Below are positions 19,400 through 28,900 of a stretch of DNA of 64,000 nucleotides, one piece after another; position 1 is the first letter of the stretch, and each line of letters begins with the position of its first letter. The notes below the pieces were generated by a model, which worked only from the letters and a program-made list of their open reading frames with translations, ran no database searches and had not been told where the DNA came from. The stretch is taken from positions 1-64,000 of the forward strand of contig VXIS01000170.1 of NCBI GenBank assembly GCA_008704415.1. The letters are read 5' to 3'. Source of the DNA: Sphaerosporella brunnea. Lineage: Eukaryota; Ascomycota; Pezizomycetes; Pezizales; Pyronemataceae. Made by a program: the position numbers and the translations under genes.

Positions 19400-21260
19400 G
19401 AAATTTCCCGGTTTCCGCGCTGCCACGGAAACTGGTGAGATACGCGAAGCGAACCACATGGATATCCGTCCATCAGCTCCCTTGCAATGGGGAATTCTCC
19501 CCGCAGGATTCAGGGAATTCTCCCCGCAGGATTCAGGCGGTCGCGGTAAGTTCCTCGAAAATCTGTCAACCTCCAATTACTGACTTGCCTTCAGGGCTTC
19601 AACAACGATGAGACCATCAAAAGGACACCGCATCGAGAGGATTGTATGAGCTTCCATTTGGCGGAACATTGCCCCCACGGAATCCAGGCAATGAAGGTGA
19701 GAGGCACGACCATTTGTTAATATCCCACTACTGACGTAGGCTAAAGGCTCCGACAACGAGGAGACCATCGAGCTCCTCCTTTTGGTCCGCAACCCTATTT
19801 GGGCACGGCCTGCATAGCCCACAAACGGACGCGACTATGGCTTGGATTCCGGCTATATATGGGCGCGGTGTGCCTATCCCACTCACGGGTGCGGCCACCG
19901 TTTGTGTCTTGACTATGCACGGGCGCGGTGTGCCTATCCCACTCACGGGTGCGGCCACCGCTTGTGTCTTGACTATGTACGGGCGCGGTGTGCCTATCCC
20001 ACTCACGGGTGCGGCCACCGTTTGTGCCTAGACCACGTGCGGCCGCGGTGTGCCTCGCCCACTCACGGGTGCGGCCACCGCTTGTGTCTTGACTATGTAC
20101 GGGCGCGGTGGGCCTATCCCACTCACGGGTGCGGCCACCGTTTGTGCCTAGACCACGTCCGGGCGCGGTGTGCCTCGCCCACTCACGGGTGCGGCCACCG
20201 TTTGTGTCTAGACCACGTCCGGGCGCGGTGTGCCTCGCCCACTCACGGGTGCGGCCACCGTTTGTGTCTAGACCACGTCCGGGCGCGGTGTGCCTCGCCC
20301 ACTCACGGGTGCGGCCACCGTTTGTGTCTAGACCACGTCCGGGCGCGGTGTGCCTCGCCCACTCACGGGTGCGGCCACCGTTTGTGTCTAGACCACGTCC
20401 GGGCGCGGTGTGCCTCGCCCACTCACGGGTGCGGCCACCGTTTGTGTCTTGACTATGTACGGGCGCGGTGTGCCTCGCCCACTCACGGGTGCGGCCACCG
20501 TTTGTGTCTAGACCACGTCCGGGCGCGGTGTGCCTCGCCCACTCACGGGTGCGGCCACCGTTTGTGTCTTGACTATGTACGGGCGCGGTGTGCCTCGCCC
20601 ACTCACGGGTGCGGCCACCGTTTGTGTCTAGACCACGTCCGGGCGCGGTGTGCCTCGCCCACTCACGGGTGCGGCCACCGTTTGTGTCTAGACCACGTCC
20701 GGGCGCGGTGTGCCTCGCCCACTCACGGGTGCGGCCACCGTTTGTGTCTTGACTATGTACGGGCGCGGTGTGCCTATCCCACTCACGGGTGCGGCCACCG
20801 TTTGTGTCTTGACTATGTACGGGCGCGGTGTGCCTAGCCCACTCAGAAGTCAGTCGAGAATCTAGCATTGTGCCTTGCGGACGTATCGCAAGGGCTTCGA
20901 CAACGATGGAACCATAGAGGTCCTCCTCCAAAACCGAACGATGCCCTGGGTTTGACAGGACATACAGACACTGGCCAAAACTGTTGTCTGCTGGCACGTG
21001 CATCGAGCCAGCATCGCGGACTTTTGGGTCGCATAGTTACCACACTCGTGGTGTCGTTGTCATGGCTGGCCCGTGTTTGCGGCGATGCAGCACCCAGCGA
21101 TACTGGCTGGGGCTGCTACGGGGCATTATCCCGCTGGGATTCAGGCTGGAAAGGTAAGTCGCACGAGAACCTCTTGATATGCCGTTACTGAATATGTGTC
21201 TCCTAGAGCTCACCGATGGGGTCTATCTGGGTTTCTACATCTAAGTCGAGGGGGGGTGGC
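19400..21260 (+). pseudogene. Decayed intron-bearing gene, possibly WD40-like
   Basis: Three intron-like segments are seen: 19546-19594 (GTAAGT..TTACTGAC..CAG), 19697-19739 (GTGAGA..CTACTGAC..TAG) and 21154-21206 (GTAAGT..TTACTGAA..TAG). The exon between the first two, 19595-19696, is 102 nt and open; it joins in phase to the next exon. It reads GFNNDETIK.. and the next reads AKGSDNEETIELL; after the minisatellite GFDNDGTIEVL recurs. A G-S/F-D-N-D-x-T-I motif about every 36 residues resembles the GSDDxTIRLWD part of WD40 blades, but Trp is missing. Stops and the inserted minisatellite argue for a pseudogene. The WD40 identity is an inference. Confidence 0.35.
19861..20845. repeat. 60-bp minisatellite, about 16.4 units, open on both strands
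   Basis: Exact 60-bp periodicity with 16 full units and a partial one; a decayed half unit lies at 19800-19860. The core is GGGCGCGGTGTGCCTCGCCC then ACTCACGGGTGCGGCCACCG. Units differ by two diagnostic positions: CCTATCCC or CCTCGCCC, and the tail TTGACTATGTAC or TAGACCACGTCC. Units 6-9 (20161-20400) are identical; the outer units are the most diverged. Because 60 is a multiple of 3, frames stay open: 402 aa on the minus strand (19795-21003, 20-aa unit DTNGGRTREWARHTAPGRGL) and 331 aa on the plus strand (19842-20837). Confidence 0.95.
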
Positions 21261-21267
21261 CCCCCTC
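21248..21267. other. G/C hairpin
   Basis: GAGGGGGG followed by a short GTGG loop and CCCCCCTC forms an 8-bp G:C stem. Its meaning is unknown. Confidence 0.4.
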
Positions 21268-22195
21268 TGCGCTTTTCAGCGCCTGTGCCGCCGTGAAGGC
21301 ATACATCGCCTGTGGCGTGCCATCCACCAAGAAAACCTTTCAACGGCCGTGGCTGAGACAACAATGATCAGCCCTCAAGCCTTACACGGTGGGCCAGAGG
21401 GCCCTAGGACGATTGCGCAGGGCTCACCGGGCACGTGCCCGGAATTGGTATCTCGGTCTTTGAGGGCTCATTCGGGCACGCAGTTCGCATATACGAAGGA
21501 GGTAGTAGGAATCAATAACAGCTGGAGAAGCTGCTGTTAATTATTGCTGGTGCCGCTCCACAACTGGGGAGATATCGCCCCAGGAAGGCATCGGGAGCCA
21601 TACCACTAAAACCGGAGGCTGCCACCCCACGCACGCCATACACCTCCGCCACGCATTGTCTTCACGACATTTCGAGCAAAAGGGATCTCGAGCGGCACCC
21701 CCAAAACCACAGAGTCCACCAACGATGAGAGCTAGAGGAGATCCATGAGGTTTCTCTCTAGCTCGCGGTCCAACTGGGTGCGGGACCGAGTATGTGCGAT
21801 CATCGCTTCGGTACCCTGGGCTTTGACTGCCGTTTGTCGGTTTCTAACCCTAACCCTAAGGTCCAAAAAACCCTGCTATGCGGGCGGGCTGCCACAACGC
21901 CCCGGCGCCATTCCGCATAGCGAATGATCCCTGCATCCGCTGCAAACCCGCCTGTCAGCCCGATGTCAGCTGCGGGCCAAGCAGCCTGACAGGCGGGCTG
22001 GCCTTTTGGAACACTGACGCTATCGTCTCTCCCTTGACAACATGTGTTCGTTTCCATCACCTCGGCAAGGAACAGGAAGGTGGCGCATCGCCTCAGCAAA
22101 CACCGCTGCCGCTCAGAGCCTGGCTCAAGACGTCCCTTGTGAGCCAGGCTCAGTTGGTTTCCTGGGCTGGCGATAGCCGCCAGCATCGGGTGTAC
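21268..22195. other. Unassigned stretch with an interstitial telomere-like motif
   Basis: CTAACCCTAACCCTAA occurs at 21844-21859, two and a half CCCTAA units. Frames at 21878-22291 (137 aa) and opposite (21800-22279) have no recognised motif. It lies between the decayed locus and the module array and may be part of the same gene. Confidence 0.35.
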
Positions 22196-22199
22196 TTGT

Positions 22200-23800
22200 T
22201 TCCCCTTGATGCCTTTCTGGCAATTGTCTTCATCGTCAACCGTGCCAATGGGACGGACGTGGGTGAGTCGATGAAACACGTGCCCCTGTGAATATCACTG
22301 CTATCATGGGCGGAGAGGCGCTGTTGCTGATCGTCTCGCTGTGATCTTGAACTGATTACGTGTCCCGACGCACATATCCTCCCCTGCCTCAACGCATAGC
22401 AAGCCTCCCGTGAGGTTATGAGTCCGAGGTGCCTTTTCGGCACTTGTCTTCATCGTCAATCGTGCCAATGGAACAGATCCCGGTGAGTTGAAGAAACAGG
22501 TGCCTGTCCGGTACTTGTCCTCCTCGTCAACCGTGCCAATGGCACAGATCCAGGTGCGTTGAAGAACCACATCTGCATGTGAACATTGCTGACGTCGCTT
22601 CCAGCGAAGGGGCGTTGCCTGCCAATCTTCGCGGTATCGTTTCATACCGACCATGTGTCCCGAAGCACACCCCCTCCAGAGCTTGAAAGCATAGGCCGCC
22701 TTCCTGGGTCCCCGCATGCAACAATACTCTGGAAAGCGCACTTGGGACTTAATGGACCTGCGCGAGTCACTTGGAGCCCCGTGTCCGCGGTGCCTATATT
22801 GCGATTGTCTTCGTCGTCAAGCGTGCCAATGGCACGAACGTGGGTGAGTCTATTAAACACCTGTGCATGTGAATATGACTGCTATCATGGCCGGACACGC
22901 GCGGTTGCTGATCGTCTCGATGTCATTTTTAATAGATTCCGTGTCCCGAAGCGCATATCCTCCCCGGCCTCAAAGCATGGCAAGCCTCCCTTGGAGTTAT
23001 GAGTCCGAGGTGCCTTTCTGGCACTTGTCCTCATCGTCAACCGTGTCAATGGAACTGATGCGGGTGAGTTCAAGAACCACATCTGCATGTGAACATTGCT
23101 AACGTCGCTTCCAGCGAAGGGGCCTTGCCAATCTTCTCGGTATCGTTTCAAACCGACCATGTGTCCGTGTCCGCGGTCCCTATCTGGCGATTGTCTTCCG
23201 CGTCAATCGTGTCAATGGAACTGATGCGGGTGAGTTCAAGGACCACATCTGCATGTGAACATTCCTAAAGTCGCTTCCAGCGAAGGGGCCTTGCCAACCT
23301 TCTCCGTATCGTTTCAAACCGACCATGTGTCCCGAAACACATCCCCTCCTATCGTTTCATACCGGCCATGTGTCCCGAAACACATCCCCTCCAGAGCTTG
23401 AAAGAATCGGCCGCCTTCCTGGGAGCGATGCTCTGGGAAGCGCACAGCCGGCGTAATGGACCTGCCGGAGTCACTTAGAGCCCCGCGTCCGCGGTGCCTA
23501 TCTGGCAATTGTCTTCCTCGTCAATCGTGCTGATGGCACTGATGCAGGTGGGTCGATGAAACCCATGTGTACACGATCACCGCTGAAGTCGGGCGTATCG
23601 CAGGGGACTTTCCAATTGACCATGTGCCCCGAAGCACATCTACTCCACGTCGTGGAAGAATATCCAGCCACCCTGCAAGGTATGCCTTCGCGGCACTTGT
23701 CTTCATCGTAGAGCGGGCTCACCGCTCCGCGCCTCGATGGGGGTCCTCTGCCCCGTCAGGCGCTCCAATGGCACTACCCAGGTGAGCGAATTCAAGACGT
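22200..23800. repeat. Tandem array of about eight exon/intron-like modules
   Basis: The core CTTGTCTTCATCGTCAACCG followed by TGCCAATGG(A/C)AC(T/A)GA occurs near 22220, 22442, 22512, 22802, 23023, 23190, 23507 and 23694. Most cores are followed by G|GTGAGT, and in three by ATCTGCATGTGAACATTGCTGACGTCGCTTCCAG, an intron-like segment with branch and acceptor. The following block contains CGGTATCGTTTCAAACCGAC and CCATGTGTCCCGAAGCACA. Unit length alternates between about 70, 165-220 and 290-320 bp. Open frames exist on both strands (minus 22304-22741, 22885-23160; plus 22586-23002). The splice-like signals favour plus-strand transcription, but no domain can be named. Confidence 0.75.
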
Positions 23801-24680
23801 GAAGGTGTATACATCGCTGACATTGAATGTACAGCACCGTGCTGATCCCGTCGGTCTCCATTCCAACCGACAAGGTGTCCCGAAGGACACCATGGTGCAG
23901 AGGCTGGGCAAGCTGTTTTTGATTACGATGTTGCATGGTCATCGCGCGAGTCTGGTGAGGGGTCAGAAGGGATGAGGGGACCTGGCCATGGTCGGCACTC
24001 CATTTGCGAGTTTTTTCGCTCCCGTTTCTTTCTTTTTTTCTTGGTATTATACATTTGCTTTGCGGTAGTCCGGCGGGCCGCAATGGGACCCATCACATCG
24101 CATCAATGAGGCGCATGGTAAGAAACAGGGACGGGAAGGGAATCTGTCATCTTCGTTCACGGTCGAATACAGACAATAAACTTAGTTTCAAACAAAAGCC
24201 CGCATGCCCGGTATGTGTGTGAGAAGGCGGGATCAAAGTGCAAGGAATTGAGAAGAAATTTGGAAAGTGTGTTATGTTTGTTCCTCATATTTCTCACTCG
24301 AGTGTTGTAATGCTCCTTTGCACCTGCAACTCTGTCTGCACCTCTTCGAGCGAAGGATTAATTCATCCCTTCATTTCATAGTTGTCACATTCGGCTGCTT
24401 CTCTGCCCTTGTATGACACCAAACCACAGACGCTTGACGTTTCCCAACTTGCCTTCTGTATCCTGCTCCCCTGTGCGTAGCTGCCTGCTTTCAACTCTTG
24501 CTTTGCGTCTCAACTTCATTCATCACAACCTCTATACCCCTGTGATACATAGTGCTATCAGGTCCGAAATTGAGTTCCTGGGATCGCAGTTGTAACCGCG
24601 AAGGCCAATTCAGACGTCGGACGCACAGAATAAATCGCTGGCGGACACGATGGTGGTGATGCCGAGTATAGAAAACGTAT
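23801..24680. other. Unassigned stretch
   Basis: Only short frames, without motifs. A pyrimidine-rich run (TTTCTTTCTTTTTTTC) lies near 24025-24040. Confidence 0.4.
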
Positions 24681-24683
24681 ATC

Positions 24684-24815
24684 TCACAGAGTGAGATCTA
24701 GGCATGCTCCATCATTGACGCACGACGTTTCCCCCTACGTCCCCCAGAGTGAGATCTAGGCATGCGGCATTATTGAATCACGACGTTCCCCCAGAGTGAG
24801 ATCAGGGCAATCTGG
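24684..24815 (+). promoter_or_regulatory. Tandem upstream repeat (three units) before the 25-kb gene
   Basis: CAGAGTGAGATCTAGGCATGC is followed by CAT(C)ATTGA and CACGACGTT(T)CCCC; the unit occurs at about 24685, 24746 and, shortened, 24793. It lies 200-330 bp upstream of the start codon and is therefore in the expected promoter interval. A candidate upstream activating sequence; the binding factor is unknown. Confidence 0.45.
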
Positions 24816-25013
24816 CCCGCTAGCCCTACGCGCACAACCATAAATTGAAGCACCACCTTTCCCGCTTGCTCCCTTCCTCGTTTACACTCACTACTCACCT
24901 CGCTTACCTCCCAATCTCGAAACCTTCAGAAACGAAAAATCACACACCCAAAGTAAGCGCCCCTGCATTGCACCTCGGATCGCGCGTGTTTCGTGGCTAA
25001 CATGACCGACCAG

Positions 25014-25818
25014 ATGGGAAATGCTACGTACGCATACCTCGCTGGGGAGCTCGGTTTGGGCTCCGCCAAACTCGAAAAGCTGTCCGTTGAGCTGGAGGCC
25101 CACTTCCAGGCCAACGAGGTGTGGTTGTCCAACAGGGGCAACCACACTAAGTGGAGCAAAGCGCTGGCGGAGCGCTTGATAGCCAGCAAGACACTGACCG
25201 ACGACAAGTGGTTCAAGAAAGTCCTCGAACTTGGGTACGTTCCCTGTTATCTTGTTTGGCCTAGCCATCATCGCTGATGCAACATGATGCTGTAGGGACC
25301 GACTGGGTGTTGACACTGTGGAGATTGGGGTCCCGGCTCTGCACTCTCTCCACGTTCTTCTTAAGAAGAAGGTGGATGAGAAGCTGGGAGCCCGTGCAAA
25401 GCGGGCGAAGGCGGCGTCAAAGAAGCTGGCCGCAGACCAGAAGATGGCTGCACCTGACATCCGTACCGAGGGTGCTACCCTCGAGGCCGCAGCCGGCCAG
25501 ACTCGCAGCGATGCTGCAGACCAGGAGAGGCAGCTAATTCAACACCGCACTGACGGTGCCCTCCGTGAGGAGGAGGCTGCCAACCTGCGTTACGATGCGG
25601 CAAAGGCTGAGGAGGAGATGGCCGTCGTCAACCTAGAGATGGCAAAGAAGGTGGCCGCACTCAAAATAGAGGCGGCCGAGATCGTGGCCGCAGCCGCCAA
25701 GGACGACGCCGAAGCCGCCGCCTTGAAATTGGCGAGGGAGAAGCTCCTTTCCGATCAGGAAGTCGCTGGCGGCTCAGCTTCCGCCTCTCCAACCCTCTGC
25801 GTCTGTTTGGGCACGTGA
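25014..25818 (+). CDS. Two-exon gene, unknown function, Ala-rich coiled coil
   Basis: Exon 25014-25234, intron 25235-25295 (61 nt: GTACGT, CTGATG branch, TAG), exon 25296-25818. An intron in the 5' leader is also likely, 24953-25013 (61 nt: GTAAGC, CTAAC, CAG), which would remove the ATG at 25002 and leave MGNATYAYLAGELGLG as the start; without it the protein begins four residues earlier (MTDQ). The product is about 247 aa. Residues 1-105 are a compact region with Trp residues (KWSKALAERL, DKWFKKVLELG). Residues 110-235 are Ala/Lys/Glu-rich and strongly helical (AKAEEEMAVVNLEMAKKVAA), likely a coiled coil. No known domain; the intact frame and consistent introns make it the best host gene here. 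Confidence 0.7.
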
Positions 25819-26054
25819 GCGGGCCGCAGCGACAGGAGGTCCGGTTCTGATTTTCTTTGTTTTTTAAACTTGTACCTCAATTTTCGTGTTCAAAACAAGT
25901 TGTTTTTCGGAATGTTTTTTCGTGTCTAGTGGCTTCTCGTCGTGTGAGATCACCCTCTCGCGGTCCCTTCAGATGAATCCGTGGCTCCTTCTGTACCTAG
26001 TTTGCATGGCCGAGCTGGACGCCCATACTGCAACGTTCCGGCGTAGCCCCATCT
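25819..26054. other. 3' flank of the 25-kb gene
   Basis: T-rich sequence (TTTTCTTTGTTTTTTAAAC, 25850-25868) follows the stop codon and may hold the 3' UTR and poly(A) signals. There is no further gene before the copia sequence. Confidence 0.4.
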
Positions 26055-26059
26055 GTTGA

Positions 26060-26100
26060 TATATAGAGTATAGAGAGCGCGTCACTCTATGCTCTATATA
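26060..26100. other. Near-perfect 16-bp hairpin at the putative LTR start
   Basis: TATATAGAGTATAGAG (26060-26075), loop AGCGCGTCA, then CTCTATGCTCTATATA (26085-26100). The arms pair at 15 of 16 positions, with one G:T-type mismatch. Confidence 0.7.
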
Positions 26101-26535
26101 TGGCATCCGTGAATGAACTAGTGATACTAGTGCTTGTTTCTACCTCCTCAGGAGCCGCCACTGGCACTCCGCTCTGTACCTTTAATATATACCTCTTGGA
26201 AAACGTGCCGCTGCGGACGCGATTGAGCAGCGGAACCTTGAAGTTGTGGGGGTCAAGACAACTGGAGCTTGGAGGATCGCCTGCGGATACGAGGGCGCGA
26301 TCTTAGCTCTCCGACAGCCTGAGTTGTGGGCTTAAGACACCTGGATCTTGGTGGATCGCCTGCCACGAGAACGCGATTGACTGCTTGTAGTTGTGGGCAT
26401 AAGACAACTGGATCTTAAAGGCCTGTCCGACGGATCGGAAGAGACCCGGTTTTAGCTCAGCGAAGGAGCTTGGAGAATCGTTTCGACAGAGCAAAAGAGA
26501 AGCACTTTTCGCACAACAAGGAGAAGTGAAGCAGC

Positions 26536-26910
26536 ATGACGACGCAAGTAGTACCATTGCTTCAGGGCGACAACTACCCGGTGTGGGTGAAAGCTAGGAA
26601 GCGTCACCTGGAGCGAGCGGGACTTTACAACCTGATAGGTGGCCATCCAAAGCAACCGAGACCGCCGACGGTACCACAGGGAGTGACTATCATTTCAGCA
26701 GACAAAGACGAACCGAAATGCGACGAATCTCAACTGCTGGTATCGCTATACCACCGTTCTCAATCGATTCCGTGTTGATCAGGAGAGAGTGCGAGCCCTG
26801 ATTCTTTCTGGCCTGCATGACTCCATATTGATGAAATATGAAGACCACGGGACCTTGGATACACCAAAAGCCCTGTGGGATGCTCTGGCCGATGAGTATC
26901 TACAGGCCGC
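26536..26910 (+). pseudogene. Copia Gag N-terminus, frameshifted and truncated
   Basis: It starts MTTQVVPLLQGDNYPVWVKA, the DUF4219/UBN2-type Gag opening (LL.GDNY..W...M). It aligns residue by residue with the minus-strand copy at 28156. Relative to that copy a small deletion near 26735 shifts the frame; the other frame continues LNRFRVDQERVRALILSGLH and KALWDALADEYLQ. The zinc knuckle is missing because the element is cut near 26910. Confidence 0.85.
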
Positions 26911-27008
26911 AAAGCGAAACCCTGCTTTCTTCAGCTTTATATCTTCACCCAAATGAGCTTTTCCTCAGCTCCCTGTCTTCGGCGAAACGAGCACTCTTGT
27001 CTGCGAAT

Positions 27009-28156
27009 TCAGCTCTGTTTCCGGCTGTCTGCCGGGGCCAGCTTTCGCCTTCTTTCTATACCTGTCGTTTCTAGCTGTCTGTTCGTCAAAACGAGCTTTC
27101 TTCTGCTTTCTCTCCCTGACAAAAGCGGCTTGCTCATCAGCGAATGCAATCTCTCCTTTGCGAAACAGCCCTTTCTTCGACAAAGCTGGCTATGATCCAT
27201 GAAAACCGGCATCAGGATGGGGGGACTAGTAGCGTGTGGATCACATTCCCCTGTCAACAGCACAGCATCGACGCATGTCATTGCCTTGACTTCAGGCAAA
27301 TCGACATTCTGATTGGACTCACGGTTTTTCTTTCTGTTTGGACAGTTTCGTTTTGTGTGACCCATCATGCCGCAGTACCAGCAATTTCGTCCTCCTCCGT
27401 TTCCATCCTGAGCATAGATCGCAGAATCCGTTGCTGCTGCCGCCTTCGAAGCAGGTGCCGCATCCTTCGCTGCTGCGACTCCCGAAGCAGCCATTGATCT
27501 CTGACACTGTTCCATTCGCTTCAGAATCTTTGCTCGATCGCAGTCGTCGGCATCTATCATATCCGTGATTTTGGTCCGCAGCTGACTCCAATGCGCAACG
27601 TCTGGTAGGCTGTTATGGATGATAGTAGCCATCAACCTGTCGTATATTACGATGCCAGCTGCCTCGCACCTTGCGACAGTGGCCTTCAATTTCCTTTGGT
27701 ACTCAGAGATACTGTCGTAATCCATTCGCTTCATTTCAGTAGTGCCGTGAGACCAGCCATGGGATTTCGCTTTGCAGTCCGTCAATATTCCTCAGTAAGA
27801 GCATCCCAGAGCGCTTTTGCAGTGTGCAAGGTATCGTCGTCTTCAACCTTCATCGATATGGAGACATGCAGAGGAGAGAGAATCAGCGCTCGGACTCTCT
27901 CTTGATCTCCACGCAATCGATTGAGGTCGGCGGTGTAGCAATAACAGCAGTTGGGATATGCTGGATCGTCGCACTGCGGTTCGTCTTCGTCTGTTGAGAT
28001 AATTGTCGATCCTTGCCGTACAATTGGCGGTTTTGGTTGCTTTCGATGGCCAGATATCAGGTTGTCAAGTCCTGCTCCCTCCAGGTGACGTTTCATAGCT
28101 TTAACCCACACCTGATAGTTGTCACTCTGAAGCAATGGTACTGGTTGCGTCGCCAT
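27009..28156 (-). pseudogene. Copia Gag with zinc knuckle, broken in the middle
   Basis: It starts at ATG 28156 (MATQPVPLLQSDNYQVWVKA), runs to KALWDALTEEY near 27785, then changes frame and continues MKRMDYDSISEYQRKLKATV and AKILKRMEQCQR to the CCHC knuckle CWYCGMMGHTKRNCP (about 27400). The part after 27185 is a purine-rich K/R-repeat stretch that continues to about 26940 and resembles 1.5-2.0 kb. Gag would coat element RNA in virus-like particles. No protease, integrase or RT follows, so only the gag end of the element survives. Confidence 0.88.
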
Positions 28157-28159
28157 CTT

Positions 28160-28555
28160 GTTTCAGTTCTCTCTGCGATTGTATCATCGTCTGCAAAGTA
28201 TTCCTCCAGTTCCAGCTGTTTCTGCTTGCCTACTTATCGTCGTTTCGCAAGACGTCATTTCGAGCTCCAGCTGTATACACCTACAGCTATGGCTTTCGGC
28301 GAGCTAAAATCGTTTCTTCCGTATCCGCAGACGATCCTCCAAGCTCCAGTTGTCTCCACCGCACAACCTCAGGGTTCCTGTGAACTAAAATCGCTTCTCT
28401 CTTATCCGTCAAACGATCCTCCAAGCTCCAGTTGTCTTACGCCCACAACCCAGGCAGTCGGTAACCTAAGGTCGTTTCTTCTCTTCGCAAATGGCTCTCC
28501 AAGCTTCCGTTGTCTTTTGTCAACAACTCAGGCTTTCGGTGAGCGTTCTCGTTGA
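28160..28555 (-). repeat. Tandem leader repeats of the copia element (about 4 units of 70-85 bp)
   Basis: Units share ACGATCCTCCAAGCTCCAGTTGTC then C(C)CACAAC.C(A/T)CAGG and GTGA(A/G)CTAAAATCG.TTCT on the plus strand. They lie immediately upstream of the gag ATG at 28156 (minus sense). The same unit lies upstream of gag at 26.2-26.5 kb and flanks hAT element A at 2.1/3.1 kb. Confidence 0.75.
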
Positions 28556-28559
28556 GCTA

Positions 28560-28900
28560 ATTCGACTTGCTTTGGGCCGTCCGCGCCACACACGACGGAT
28601 TCTGCGCGACGTTTTGGCCGGCATGAACTGGCTGCACGACCGCGGATGGCTCCACCGCGACATCAGGTGGGACAACATCATGCTGGACAGCGACGGCCGC
28701 GCCGTGCTGATCGATCTGGGCGGCGCGAAACGGCGAGAGGAAAAACGCTGGACCAGCTCCCGTATTTTGTCGGTGCGCTCGATGCGTCGCCGCTGTGTTG
28801 GCAAGACAGTGATGACCCGCTGGGTTTCCTGTCGCTCAGGCTGGCAAGGACTGCAATTGAAGGCAACAGATGCGAGTGATGAGATAGTTTGTTTACGCTC
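28560..28900 (+). pseudogene. Protein kinase fragment
   Basis: The frame reads ILRDVLAGMNWLHDRGWLHR, then DIRWDNIMLDSDGRAVLIDL and GGAKR. LHRDIRWDN is a catalytic-loop motif (HRDxxxxN) and IDLGGA replaces the metal-binding DFG with DLG, as in some fungal and effector-type kinases. The ATP-binding N-lobe is missing: the copia leader repeat adjoins at 28555. After GGAKRREE the frame shifts (28646 frame: LPYFVGALDASPLCW.., the expected place of the activation segment and P+1 loop). About 100 of 260 residues remain, so it is a truncated gene cut by the copia insertion. Confidence 0.65.

Larger units (their letters stand above)
26055..26960 (+). mobile_element. 5' end of a Ty1/copia element: putative LTR, leader repeats, truncated gag
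   Basis: TGTTGATATATAG at 26055 is a plausible LTR start and begins inside a 16-bp hairpin. From about 26230 to 26470 tandem units of about 80 bp (AGTTGTGGG, AAGACAACTGGA(G/T)CTTGG, (G)GATCGCCTG) form the leader. The gag ATG follows at 26536. The element stops near 26910-26960, where it meets minus-strand copia sequence, leaving two gag pieces tail-to-tail. The far LTR is missing. Confidence 0.6.

Noticed and set aside
19861..20845. CRISPR-like array
   Set aside because: The 60-bp units are contiguous and almost identical, without repeat/spacer alternation, and the context is eukaryotic.
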